From: Peromyscus leucopus
Lineage: Eukaryota; Chordata; Mammalia; Rodentia; Cricetidae
Direction: 5' to 3'
Assembly (NCBI RefSeq): GCF_004664715.2
Contig: NC_051063.1
Location: 113,508,829-113,572,828, forward strand
Length of the DNA stretch: 64,000 bases
Positions 34,822 through 46,865 of this stretch are shown piece after piece (position 1 is the first letter of the stretch; every line of letters begins with the position of its first letter). The translations under genes were made by a program, and so were the position numbers. The notes beneath the pieces were generated by a model. That model was not told the origin of the DNA. It saw only the letters and a list, made by a program, of their open reading frames with translations, and searched no databases.

Positions 34822-35045
34822 CAACAGGCTTTGATGCCAGAAGCCCTAAGTGTGACTCCTGGGTTTCTGGCTTCATGCTGTGACCTTGAGTAAGCTATCA
34901 TCTTTTCAAATTCCTATGTTCTTATCCAGAAAAAAATGAAGGCACAATGAACATGCTTTGTTTTTTTAATAGGGCTGTTGTGATAATTGGGTATATGCGC
35001 AAATGGCAAGAAACTATGCAAATGTAACACTTAATTTCTATCAGG
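34822..35045 (+). repeat. MIR SINE
   Basis: 'ggctttgatgccagaagccctaagtgtgactcctgg', 'gctgtgaccttgagtaagctatc', 'agggctgttgtgataattggg' and 'caaatgtaacacttaa' appear in MIR order. Well preserved. Confidence 0.85.
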
Positions 35046-36050
35046 GGCCATTCTGTCTACTGATGCAAATGTCTCAGAGCCAGTGCTCAAATCTTGTGGC
35101 TGGCATTCTGCCAGCTCATTTCCATTCACTAAAATAATCAACATTCCACTAGAATATCGATCTGTACCTCAGAGTAAAAAGCAAGGCTAATTTATTCATG
35201 TATTAGTATCAAACAAAGAAAAGGCTTGTTAACTTAGGTCAATTTTTGCCATGTAGAAGAAAGGCAAAAGGACCATACTGACAGCATACACAACAAAACC
35301 CACTCTGGCATACAACCTCTGCATAGAAAGAAGCACTCTCATATACAGAAAGAATTTGTTCCATGTGGCAAGTGATGACAGGGTGGAGTAATGATATATT
35401 CAGTTCCTACTCAGCCATCCGTGACAAAGAAACTCATTTGCCGAACCCTTCCTCTTCCTGAAGTCTTCAGAAATGTAGTCAACAACTGCCCTCCTCTGTT
35501 CCAAGATATCCCTTTATCTCATTCAAACCAAGGAAGAAAACAAAAATTTCTATGTAACCACATAGATCCACTTGGTAAAACAATCAGTCAGGATAGAGTT
35601 TAAAAATGTGAATTACCAAGACAATGTAAAATAATGAGGTCTCAGAAAAGTGGAAGGCTTTCACAGTGCTACTAGTGTAGCTAAAGGAAGAACAGAGAAA
35701 CACTAAGTAAGCTAAAAGAGCGCCATAGGGAGTTAAGAAAAGAACTGGGAGAGATATAGGAGATCCAATGCTCTGCTCCTGTAAGTAGGGTAATGAAAAG
35801 GTCTCATGACAAGTGTCTTCCTCTTTTATTGTAAAATAACTCAGTTGAATTTGAGTTCAAATCTCAGTTCAAGCATAAACTTGTGAATACACATGGGGGT
35901 AGGAAACAAGTAATTTATTGGGTTCCTCATGCAAAAGGTGGCTAAAAAAACAGAAAATGTTCATTTCAAATATATGGATTGGCGAGACAACTGAATCATT
36001 TAAATTTAAATTATTTTTCAACCCAAAGCTAATAGCTAAATTTATAATAA
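35046..36050. other. No gene seen
   Basis: Nothing recognisable; the open frame at 35,391-35,603 has no domain. Confidence 0.45.
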
Positions 36051-36054
36051 TAGT

Positions 36055-36222
36055 TGTTTTGAGCATAGACACTATGCTAGATTTCATCTACCTGTAATTT
36101 TAACAACTATCCTCTGAATAAGTATTATTGTTCTCATTTTACAATGACAAAGACTGAAGGCCAGACAGCAAGAATCTTTCCTTCAGTTATATAGCTAGTA
36201 AAAACTAAAGAGAAATGCAAAA
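36055..36222 (-). repeat. MIR SINE
   Basis: Reverse MIR: 'gacactatgctagatttcatctacctgtaattttaacaactatcc', 'ttgttctcattttacaatgacaaagactgaagg', 'tatagctagtaaaa'. Confidence 0.8.
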
Positions 36223-37071
36223 GTATAATATGACTGACTGAAATATACTAATCTGTCTCCCAGTAGGATTGTTATGGCCATCATCACCATCACCCCCACT
36301 ACTACCACTATCATACTCACTACCATCAGCCTATTTTAGCCCAATGGCAAGAAGGTTCATACCAGAGATGTTTCAAGAAAATGGCAACTTACTGACACCA
36401 ACTTAAAAATGTGTATGATAATTTAGCAATGGCAAGCCAAAGGATGCAATGAAATGATGGAAAATATTCTAAGACTTCATAGAAAAGAAAAATGCAAGAG
36501 TCATAGCTATGACAATGGTCAGCTTGACTAGCCTTATAGCATTCTTCCTATGAAAGTAGATATACAGTCTATACATCGAGCTAAGCTTTGTCATATCTTT
36601 GTTTTTACCTTGTCAACTCTTTATTAATAAAAGTCTCACAAGTCCTCGTATCCTGTTCTATGATGTTGGGTTCTATGTTATGTCCCTTTACCTCTACTGA
36701 GCCGTCCATAATGTCATCCCAAGCCTACTTCAGCTTAATCTTGTTCTTGAGTGAGATGCTATTTTCTTAATGTATCTTTTCATTGCAGCTGTCTTCTGGA
36801 TTCACAACTTCTTGATGTCTCCCAGATTAAAAAATGTAAAACTGTTTACTGTTACAAGTTCTACCAGTCCTTTGGGGAGTAGATAGTGGGTAAAATTTTT
36901 GTGAGTATATGAAGCAAGAAATACATAACTTATACACAGATCACATAAATAAAAAAAAGTCAGCTATGAAATTATAGAATACAGATAATCCACAGAAGAT
37001 CACTCTACCTTCTGATACCATTTATATGTTTAGAAGTTTCCACCCACAACTGATCAATGTACAGAGAATAA
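36223..37071. other. No gene seen
   Basis: A CAC/CAT-rich patch at about 36,280-36,325 is low complexity. Confidence 0.45.
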
Positions 37072-37595
37072 GAGGCTTTCAAATGCTCAGATATAATGAG
37101 ACATCATTATGATGCCCCTCCTCTCAAGGCTCAGGAAGCTATGCAGGCAGGGGAGTAAAAGATTGTAGAAGCCAGATGCAGTGGATGACTTCAAGGAAAT
37201 AGCATTTTCCAAATACAACAGGGCAGATACAGGCAGGAACTCATGGAGACTGTGGCACTGCACATGACATGCACAAACTCAAGTCAGACAAGATCCCAGC
37301 ATGGAGGATGAGAGGAAGTGAACAAGAAATCCCACCCCTGTTCAAATAACTATTCACAATTGATAGCTGCTGAAAGTCTTCAGTGGAGTGACACTGGGTA
37401 TATCAACCACATTCCAGTGTGAGACCAATGCTCCACATTTGTGGTTTGTTTGTTTGTTTGTTTAAGATAGAAAAAGGATATGAAGTTTGTTGGGTAGGGA
37501 AATGAGTACGGATAGAAGAGGTTGTGAAAGAGAAAGAATAGAAATAATTAAGATCAAAATATATTGTATGGCATTCTCAAAGAATCAATCAAAAC
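37072..37595 (+). mobile_element. L1 3'UTR, type C (Lx-like)
   Basis: Order of Lx-type 3'UTR segments: 'gatgcccctcctctcaaggctcagg', 'gtagaagccagatgcagtggatgac', 'gatcccagcatggagga', 'atgaagtttgttgggtaggg', 'gatcaaaatatattgtatgg' and 'attctcaaagaatcaa' (3' end). A (GTTT)n patch at 37,443-37,463 interrupts it. Confidence 0.8.
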
Positions 37596-39149
37596 AATAT
37601 TTGAAACTTGGGTTTCCCAAAAACATCATCAGTCATGATAATTCATCACAAAGATGTATAGAACTCACTGTTATTAGCGGTTATGTTCATAATCATGGTT
37701 TACTACAGGTCATGGATAGAGAATATCTTAGGATATTCCTAGAACTCCACTGGGAAAAATCCAGTACAGGTCCCAAACATGGAGCTTCTTAGGGAGTCGT
37801 GGGCACACCACTGTCCTGACAATACAATGTGTATTGTCACCCAGGAAAAGTCATCTTAGCTCTGGTGCTCAGAGTTTATAATGGGACTTGAACACACATT
37901 GCCCACATGACTGACACAGCCTTCAGTCATTCTAGATCAAGAAGCGATACCATGTGGCACCAAACATTAGTCATACTGTTTGACTGTCCAATAGACAAAA
38001 CCATAGGCATGTAAAGGCGATCCTATCAAAGAGAGTATTTCAAGAGGCTGGAGAATACCTCCCACAAACCTAGGGTAACTGGGCTTCCCATCCTCTCAGC
38101 GATCAAGAGCATGGATCTGAAACTGACAGCTTCTATATTTCACTGAGCACATTAATACCCCGTTCTCTCTGGCAAAACATCTATTTTTCTATAATCTGTT
38201 CTCTTTTCAGCATCTTGTACATAAGATTGGGTCTGTCTTATCTCCAGATGACTTCATGAGGCTTGTTCTGTTATCGCTCTTAGATGCAAATGTAGTGTTA
38301 ACATCATGGGCAGACCAACCTGACCCAGAGTAGAATGCTGGAACCCATGGCAGGGAGGCAGAGGGCAGCTTTTGTTGAAGCTTAGGGAAAGCATTCCTCA
38401 TTTTGTACTGCATTACGATGGAACATGCTGTAAGAGCAGGAAATCCAAATCCCACACCAGCCTTTTCATTTACGCTTTCTCCCATGAAAGCAACATTCAT
38501 CAGCAGTATTGAATATGAAGAGAGATATAAATACACACATTGACCCAAGCAACGGAAAACACACCACAGATGCAGCTCTCACTCCTGACAAGGACAAGGT
38601 GACTGAGTAGGCCTGGTTCTTCCTGAGTCTATGATTTAAGTGAAATTGGGGCCATAAAATGTTTCATCGCATGTTATAAATAAACTCTCTGACCTGAAGG
38701 ACTCAAATTAATTTCAAATTGTACATCTTTATAAAGAATATATTATAGTTAGTTTGGGAGTGGGTGGATCTACTTCCATTCAGGCAGTGATGATTAAAGT
38801 TAAGAAGGAATACTTCCCAGAGCCTGTTGATGAAATCTAAAATAAATTCGCATAACTTTTATTTTTACTATATCCATTCCCCATCAATGAACTACATGTA
38901 GAACCACTTCCCGTGCTATATTTTGAAAATGATGCAAGCAGGCTGTGTCATCTGTAAATATGTCCTTGTAAGGAGTGCACATTTGAACTCCATTGTATAG
39001 AGATACTATAAGATGGTTTATTGGCTTGCAGACGCTTGTGTGGTATTGAAAGACTTTTTTTTTCCTTTGGGGGATCATAAGGAACATTTACCTCATAGAA
39101 TGGATAGAAAGTTTCAAAATCAACTCTGTATAGTACTAAAATTTAGCAC
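37596..39149. other. No gene recognised
   Basis: Open frames at 37,487-37,792 (plus, begins inside L1) and 38,207-38,548 (minus, 113 codons) show no domain. Confidence 0.45.
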
Positions 39150-39350
39150 ACAGAAGACCAGGCTTCAAAGCAAGAAGACCTGAGCTTTACCTCTCCCTTG
39201 AACTGCATTCCCATTCATTGTGGCAACATCAGCTTCTTTATAAGGAAAACTGACAAATAACCCCAATTTCTCTCACCAGGGATTATAAACATGATATATT
39301 TGTAAAATGATTCTTAAAACTATCAAATACCATTAAAATGTTAATTATTA
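39150..39350 (+). repeat. MIR SINE
   Basis: 'gaccaggcttcaaagcaagaagacctgagctttacc', 'cagcttctttataaggaaaactgac' and 'ccagggattataaacatga' follow MIR. Confidence 0.65.
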
Positions 39351-39998
39351 ATTTTGTGTGATTTTAAGTGGAGATTTATCACTGTTTAATAAGCCACTAT
39401 TGGCTAAGACCAAAATACTAACCAAGAATATTTAAGTTGTCAAGATCCTTCCCCATGAAGTGCTCACAGTCTGATATGTTTGTATGCATGTACATGTGTA
39501 TATGTGTGGTGATGGAGGTGAGGTGGAGTGTTGGGAGAGATGAGATAGATGAACTATGCATCTAATTAGATTTTCAGAATCTACAGACCACTTGGAAGCA
39601 CAGAGCACAATATTTGATCATTGAAATTGTTCAATATAATTGTTAATATAGTGCTCATTTATCATAAATTGAGAGGTTTCTTATACCAAGTTTCCTTAAA
39701 GAAACTCATGGTATACTAACTGTAGGTTAAAGAGAAAGGTCCACCTCACAATCTAGCCTGTGCAGTTTCTGTATGTAGACCTTTTCCTATCTATTTTTCA
39801 TTAGATAGGATAGGATGTCTTGGATAGGATCAGCTTGTGCTAGGGTGCCACGAATGGAAAGACATGTGGTATGAAAAGCTGGAAGAGGCCATAATGTAAG
39901 ACAACACCTCACTTCCATAGCCACTCATCCCATTGTGTCAAATAATCAGTCCTTAGGGCCCATTAGTCTGTACATTTCTTTGTAGAGTTAAATCTTCT
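39351..39998. other. No gene seen
   Basis: Nothing recognisable. Confidence 0.45.
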
Positions 39999-40223
39999 GA
40001 GAAGACAGGATTTTTGTTTGTTTGTTTTTTATTTATTCATTTATTTATTTTTGTCTCATAATGCTTTAAGCTTCTTTTTTCTTTTTCTTTTTTTAGTAAA
40101 TTTATTTTACAACATCATTTAGTTCAACATAATAGCCACAGATTCCCCTGTTCTCCCACTCTCGCCCCCTCCCCCTCCCCCCCACCCCCCCACCCCTCCC
40201 CACCCCCGAGAAGACAGGATTTT
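39999..40223 (-). mobile_element. Short L1 insertion, type A, with 16-bp target-site duplication
   Basis: A perfect duplication 'gagaagacaggatttt' (39,999-40,014 and 40,208-40,223) brackets the insert. It holds only about 110 bases of L1 3'UTR (40,097-40,207: 'ttattttacaac', 'cataatagccacagattccc', C-rich tract). Two T-rich tracts (40,015-40,052; 40,075-40,096) are separated by 22 unique bases, consistent with a 3' transduction. Confidence 0.92.
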
Positions 40224-40834
40224 GAATAGAGGGATTAAACCACAGATGAGTGCTCAGATGATAAGGGTTAATAAATGAAAATCTCACACAAGACATGAGA
40301 TCCCTCCCTATAAGTTATTCATCAGGTCTCCAAAACAACACACGCTACTGCTATTGACCATGGTTACCTACCATGGTAACTACATGCCAAGACCCTATTG
40401 GCAGAGACACTATACATTTTGGCTGTAAGTCAGAAAAATCAATCTCAAATTGACTACAAAACTTCCTCCCTGTCAGCTAGTTTGTATAGTAATAAGGTGC
40501 TATGGGGTTTCTAGTAGAAAAAAGAAATCCAGAGTCTTAACCAGTGCCAGGCTCTGCATGGTAAGATCTGACCACTAGTATAATCATCGCATGATTGTAA
40601 TGAAGTAACTACTGCTTTCTGATTGTATTTCAGGCCTGTTACACAGGAGGATATTTCATGCTTGGTACTGCAATCCTGGTCAAAAGCCCATGGCTGGGGA
40701 GGTCATGACTGTCAGGGTTGATAGAACTTGCTATTGTTATTCTGCTAAATGGCCATGCTGTCAAACTGCCTTATAAATATTTATATTTATACCCATCTAG
40801 GATACTCTCAACTTTGGTAAGAGAAGCTACTTTT
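40224..40834. other. No gene seen
   Basis: Nothing recognisable. Confidence 0.45.
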
Positions 40835-41345
40835 TGCGGTGGGCAGCAGTCAATGGAGTGATGCGTAACTGCTCAAAATGCTGAGAATAAGATCTTGAGT
40901 GCTCAGCCATAAATGGGACTTCGATATCAACACCCTTTCCCCAACACAAAGGCTCAGAGAACACTGAGGAATAGGAGGCAGAAAGAATGTGAGATCAGGA
41001 GGACAGGGTGGATAAAATGGCCATTTTACTCATAAACCCACAGGAGCTCTGGTTACCTATACTAGATCAAGCCAACCACAGTTCCAGCACAGATTGGGTA
41101 GATGATCCCTTACACAGGAGCTCTTGTCAGAGGGCTGCTAGAGGAGGGAGAAGGTATGGCCACTGTTAGGCTTCCCATGCTCCAGTGGCCCTAGTGGATT
41201 ATCAAAATATAAAAATAAATCAAAACCGTGAAGTTGGGAGGGGGACTGATTGGGAATAGATTGGACAGTTAGAGGGGATTAAAGGGTAAACATGATCATA
41301 CTTCAGTGTATATACATTAAATTCTCAAGAATAAAGAAAACTTAC
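40835..41345 (+). mobile_element. L1 3'UTR, type C (Lx-like)
   Basis: Segments in order: 'caatggagtgatgcgtaactgctcaaaatgctgagaataag', 'gtgctcagccataaatggga', 'aaggctcagagaacactgagg', 'tggttacctatactagatcaagccaac', 'gaagttgggagggggactgattggg' and 'attctcaagaataaag'. Old, non-coding. Confidence 0.85.
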
Positions 41346-41937
41346 TTAAAATGTCAACAATCCTACCCCCAACAGCAGCTAAGATTATTCCCTGAGCAAG
41401 TTAGCCAAGATCCTGAGAGGAAAGAGGTAGATGACTACAGCACCTACTTCCACTCACCAGTCAACAATTCTACCTTAAAAAGCTAAATCACTCTGCCCAT
41501 TGCATAATGGTAAGTGAATTCTCCTTGGTGACTCCTACTACTGATGTAAGTTATGCTCTAGTTATTGTAAATTACTCCAGATGTCACATAGTCCAGGAAG
41601 CCTTATCACCTCCTGTTTCTCCCCACTTCCCTGGCCCAGTACCAGATAAAACTCTGCTACCCTAGACTCCCAAATCAAGGTCTAGGATCCTATACAATAT
41701 GAAACCTATTCCAATAGTCTTAGGAAAAAGGTAGGTGCCAAGTTTTATGCACAGTGAATCTCCATAGCACAAACAGAACACAACAAATATTTGCTGAAAA
41801 AAATGGACAAATGAATAGGGGTGAGAATACAGGATGGTATTTGTTTACTGCATCTCTTATTCTGCTCATGTTTAGCATGATGATATAGCCAGATTTTCTG
41901 TCCCAGGACTGTTCTGATTTTACTATTTACTCAGTAT
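41346..41937. other. No gene seen
   Basis: Nothing recognisable. Confidence 0.45.
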
Positions 41938-42453
<516 letters not shown>

Positions 42454-43955
42454 TCATGCTTACATGATAGTTTTCCTCTGAAATGTAAACTGGTTTGGAA
42501 AATAAATTACAAAATCACATTAATCATTCTATCATCTATTTGTAGTTCTTTTATGTCTGGATCATAGGTCTTCCCATGCCTACATCCAAGGGCAATGTCT
42601 AGTTCTCAAGCACGTATATGTGCTTGACAAGAAGAACATCTTTTACTTCAGCAGATCTCACTCTTTGTGTCTGGTCCTCCACCACTTACTTCTAAGGACT
42701 TTATAAATGTCTTCCATGTAAATCTGGTATGCCCATGAACAGGCTGTGACTATAGCACTCCTGTTTGGAAGTCACAGGCCTCCTCTGCTGACAACCACAA
42801 TTTAGCTTTTTTTAATCTCAGTAAAGCTATAGTCAGAATAACAAATACTCTTTTATTCTTTAAGAGCTTTCCTTTTAAGTCAAGAAAAGTAGCAGCCACA
42901 TTTGTATGAAATACATTCTGAAATCTTTCAAATATTCTTTATTTTTCTATACATAACAAATCCCATATAATCATAATTTTGAGTTAAACGTTACTGGTAA
43001 GTGACACTTGTTTCCCATATTCCTCTCTTTAAAAGAAATTTTAAATTCTAAGCCTTCTCCTTGGATAACTATCAAAAAACATGAACCCTATGCTCAGAGT
43101 TATTTACCCACCACAATTGCCAATTCCATCAAATGGTTTAATTACAAAGTTATAGAACATAACAAAAATGACAAGTTATCAGGTACACTTTTAATAAACA
43201 GGAGGCTTTGGCAATTGCTCACAGTGCAGTAATACAGGAGGTCTGAATATCAATTACTTATGCATAATCAAGTGTTTTCTTTTCATTTCTAAATCACATT
43301 CAAAAATTGCCACACGTTGGAACATGTGGCAAAGGCCCAAGTTTCTCAAACTCACATGCAGATTTCAGGAAGACAGCTCCAAGAATAAAAAGCAGAAAAG
43401 CAGAAAGGTAGGTAAGAGGAAGGCACTTCAGGTCAAAGTTCAGTTCCCTCCCTCTACATAAACCTTGTTTCCTATCCTATTTCTTCCCCTTATCCACTAG
43501 AATTCAAGTAAGAATGATACAAACAGGCTAAATTTAATGATTTGGGTAAACTTTATTCTTATTTTTACATATAAAGATTCCCTCATAACCACTTTCATAG
43601 GAGATGATACATTACTTTACTATACGTTTGAAGCTTGTCTGACTGTGTCCTGGATTTTGGTTAATGGAGAAGAATGGACATAATGTGTTATTTCTTAGTG
43701 TGAGTTGGAAGAAGTACCTTGAGTTTCTGCCAGTCATCTCATTTTCATCTTCTATCACAAGAAACATGTATCTTCAATGTAGACCCTCCTTTAGGTGCTA
43801 CATGGAGAAGGCAACAGTGGGCAGGCCCTCACCTGAGGCATTCTCTTGGTGACAACATTAGCCTATAGGTAATAATAGCAAGTGGATTTTCTGCCCTAAG
43901 TTCTAATATTTCTGGTGTGTTTGTTATCACAGCCAAGTAGCACACTGATAAAGAT
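42454..43955. other. No gene seen
   Basis: Nothing recognisable. Confidence 0.45.
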
Positions 43956-43959
43956 TGAC

Positions 43960-44128
43960 TGTCATATTTAGGAAGCCCTACAATAGGTCAAGTAGTGTTT
44001 TAAATCCCGTGTTGCTTTGTTTACTTTAGAGGTGAAGAAACAGAATTTAGTAATTTACGGTTTCATAGTAATCGGTCAAAGCAGAATTTATTCGTAGGTA
44101 CTCTAGCTTCAGAGACTCAGACCTGTGG
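43960..44128 (-). repeat. MIR SINE
   Basis: Reverse MIR: 'aagtagtgttttaaatcccgtg', 'gaggtgaagaaacagaatttagtaatttacggtttcatagtaatcgg', 'ctctagcttcagagactcagacc'. Confidence 0.6.
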
Positions 44129-44129
44129 A

Positions 44130-44285
44130 TGATAGAGGTAGACCGAGGAGAGTTCTCCAGAGAACACTGCCAGACTGCGCTGCGTCTTTCCCAGAACCCG
44201 CAACCTACCTATCCCTTCATTTGTAAGTTACTCCATTAAATAAATCTCCCTTTTAACTATGTGGAGTGGCCTTAATAATTTCACC
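44130..44285 (+). repeat. LTR-like R/U5 remnant
   Basis: 'gagaacactgccagactgcgctgcgtctttcccagaacccg', then poly(A) signal region 'ccattaaataaatctccc' and 'tatgtggagtggcc'. CpG-bearing sequence with an AATAAA is typical of an ERV LTR right part. The family is not identified. Confidence 0.4.
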
Positions 44286-44424
44286 AATATGATACAGCCT
44301 TCCATGAGTGTATCTCTCAAAGCTGAACACTACCTTAGCATTAAAAAAAAAAAAAAACTCTTTTATATCACCACGCTTTTTCACAGGCTAATGCTATTCT
44401 CTTGGTATAGAATTTCTATTCTTT

Positions 44425-44790
44425 TCCCACCTTGAAAATGCCTCATTGCTCCTATGCCCTGTCCAAAGAAACACTTTTGAGACTAACTTATTCTAGTCCA
44501 CGCCACTCTGCTGCCACCCCTTCCTGAGCATGCTTCTTTGCCTTCAAATGCCTTTACACTTCATAAATATTTCTAGTGTATCACTGTTACTACCTTTCAA
44601 AGTGTCTTTCTCCTTCTCTTGATGGATAACTATTTCAGGATTGGGAAAATATTCTATGGCACTTAACAGAATTCTAAGACTACTGTGCTTGATCTATGGT
44701 CAATCATAAAAAAATATAACAAATATACTTGAGAGTCTATTTCTTCTTTAAATCTTGGAAAGGAAGATGTGCTAATAGGTGAGCACCCTA
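44425..44790 (+). repeat. L2 LINE 3' region
   Basis: 'cctatgccctgtccaaagaa', 'actctgctgccaccccttcc', 'cttctttgccttcaaatgcctttacacttc', then 'ctatggcacttaacagaattc', follow the L2 ORF2 tail and 3'UTR. A 15-A run at about 44,343-44,357 lies just upstream. Confidence 0.6.
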
Positions 44791-45019
44791 TTTATCTGAT
44801 GTTTCATTTTGCAGATACTTTTATACTCTCAGCTCTAAAATACTCTGGAGATGTAGGTAATTGAACCCCCTCCACCTGCACCATGACTTCACCAGCATGC
44901 ATTGTCTGCCACTGCATAAAGATTTCCAGAAGCAGAGCACTGATTCTCAAATGCCACCCACCCATTCATACTTCTTTATCATGTAATACAGTAAAGACTT
45001 CTGGATCAGAGTAAAAGGC

Positions 45020-45365
45020 AGATCAATGGTACTGTCAGGGTTAATTCCAGGCATCAACTTTATAGGTCTATGGAGTGCCCAGACTGTGGTGCAAGGTGAT
45101 TTGGGTGTTTCTGTAGGAATTCTTCTGAATGAGGTTGAAATTTACACCTACAGACTGATCAAAACCAATTTTTATCCATAATGTAGGTGATCCCTGTTCA
45201 ATCAGTTTAAAGCCCAGATAAAATCAAAAGACAGTTCTCCTTGAAGTAAGAGAGAATAATACTGGAACTGGATTTTTTAAATTGGGATGCCATCTCCTCT
45301 TGATTCTACAGAAACTTCTGGTCCTTGGACTGGAACTGAAACTTTGGCTCTGAAAAGTTAGAGCT
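45020..45365 (+). repeat. Ancient mammalian interspersed repeat
   Basis: 'catcaactttataggtctatggagtgcccagac', 'gggtgtttctgtagga', 'ccataatgtaggtgatccctgttcaatcagtt', 'acttctggtccttggactggaactgaaactttggctc' reproduce the order of an old dispersed repeat I know from human sequence but cannot name with certainty. Confidence 0.4.
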
Positions 45366-45459
45366 CTATAATCGCAAGATCCCAGTCCCTATAAGAAGTC
45401 TATTTACATGCACAAATGTGTGTGTATGTGTGTGCATGTGTGTGTATGTGTGTATCCCA

Positions 45460-45605
45460 AACTTGTATTTATACTTAAACAATACCATAAATCCCAGAAA
45501 AGCTTTTTTAGGTAATTGTAATTATCCTCATTTAATAAATGAAGAAGCAATGAAGTGAGAAATGATTACTTAAGTGCAGACAGTCAGAGCTATGAAAATT
45601 GAACA
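45460..45605 (-). repeat. MIR SINE fragment
   Basis: 'taattgtaattatcctcatttaataaatgaagaagcaatg', 'gtcagagctatgaaaattgaac' are reverse MIR. Confidence 0.55.
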
Positions 45606-45784
45606 ACAATGTTCTGTAAACAAAATTCACAAAACTCCAAATGTTTAAGCTATAGCTATTACATAACACAAAATATCGCTTTATATTAGGGTGATAAAAA
45701 TATATTCTCTTACCTACCCATATATATTTCTAACTCAGTTTTAACTTTTGGTGCAATTTTGCCCTTTCTTTGTTTTGATTTGTT

Positions 45785-46445
45785 TGCTTTTGTTTTTTTC
45801 TTCTTTTTTCATTATTAAGAAATTTTCTATTTATTGCTATTCACTTTACCACAGATCCCCCTCTCCTCCCTCCTACCACCCTCCAGCCCTCCCCCACAAC
45901 CCACCCCTATTCCCACCTCCTCTAAGGCAAGGCCTCCCATGAGGAGTGAGCAGAGAGCTTGGTACATTCAGCTGAGGCAGGTCCAAGCCCCTCCCCCTGT
46001 ACCAAGGCTGTGTAAGGTGTCCCACCATAGGCCCTGGGCTCCAAAAAGCCTGCTCATGCACGAAGGATAGATCCTGATTCCACTGCCAGGGGTCCCCTTA
46101 AACAGTTTAAGCTAGACAACGGTCTTGCCTATGCAGAAGGCCTAGTCCAGTCCCATGGGGGATCCACAGCTATTGGTCCATAGTTCATGAGTTCCCACTA
46201 ATTTGGTTTGGTTGTCTCTGTACATTTGCCCATCAAGATCTTGATGCCCCTTCCTCATAGAATCCCTCTTCCCTCTCATCAGCTGGACTCCTGGAGCTCA
46301 GCCTGGTGCTTGGCTGTGGATCTCTGTATCTGCTTCCATCAGTTACTGGATGAAGGATCTATGATGACATTTAGGGTATTCACTAATCTAGTTACTGGAG
46401 TAGGCCAGTTCAGGCACCCTTTCCAATATTGCTAGTTTTTCAATG
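45785..46445 (-). mobile_element. L1 3'UTR, type B
   Basis: Reverse of the mouse-type L1 3'UTR for about 660 bases: T-rich tail, 'cattattaagaaattttc', C-rich tract, 'aaggcaaggcctcccatgagg', 'atcaagatcttgatgcccc', 'ctggactcctggagctcagcctggtgcttggctgtggatc', 'ggatgaaggatctatgatgaca'. Contains no ORF2. Frames of up to 78 codons are artefacts. Confidence 0.9.
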
Positions 46446-46544
46446 CTAGAAACAGAACCCAATTGTTCAGGCAGACACTCCAAAACTAAAGGAAAATCTG
46501 TAACCCTTTTAGTTTTTTAAAGCTTTTAGTTTCGTTTCTGCATG

Positions 46545-46618
46545 CACAATGGATTGAACCTTGGACCTTACACTTGATAGGTAAGTACTCTACCACTAAA
46601 GTATATCCCCAGTCCCAG
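46545..46618 (-). repeat. ID SINE
   Basis: Minus strand gives 'ctggggatatactttagtggtagagtacttacctatc' (A box) and 'taaggtccaaggttcaatcc' (B box). A near-full ID body. Confidence 0.85.
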
Positions 46619-46865
46619 TACATCTTACATCATTTGTTGGTTGATGAGACCTCCACCATTTTGGGTGCCCATTATTTCACACCTTTAACAAAGGAACATA
46701 GAGGAAGTCTTGTGGAACAATGACAGATGTATCTTTCCATCCACCACTTTGCAAGTGAAGACTCAGATTCAAAGTCATCTAATATCAGGTCCAAGCTCAG
46801 GCACCCAGCAAATGGTTTAGTGGTGTACCTATATATATTTCCATGCTTTTGCTGATATTCCATTC

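Noticed and set aside
38207..38548. 113-codon minus-strand frame
   Set aside because: No domain or homologue recognised; composition is that of ordinary unique DNA.
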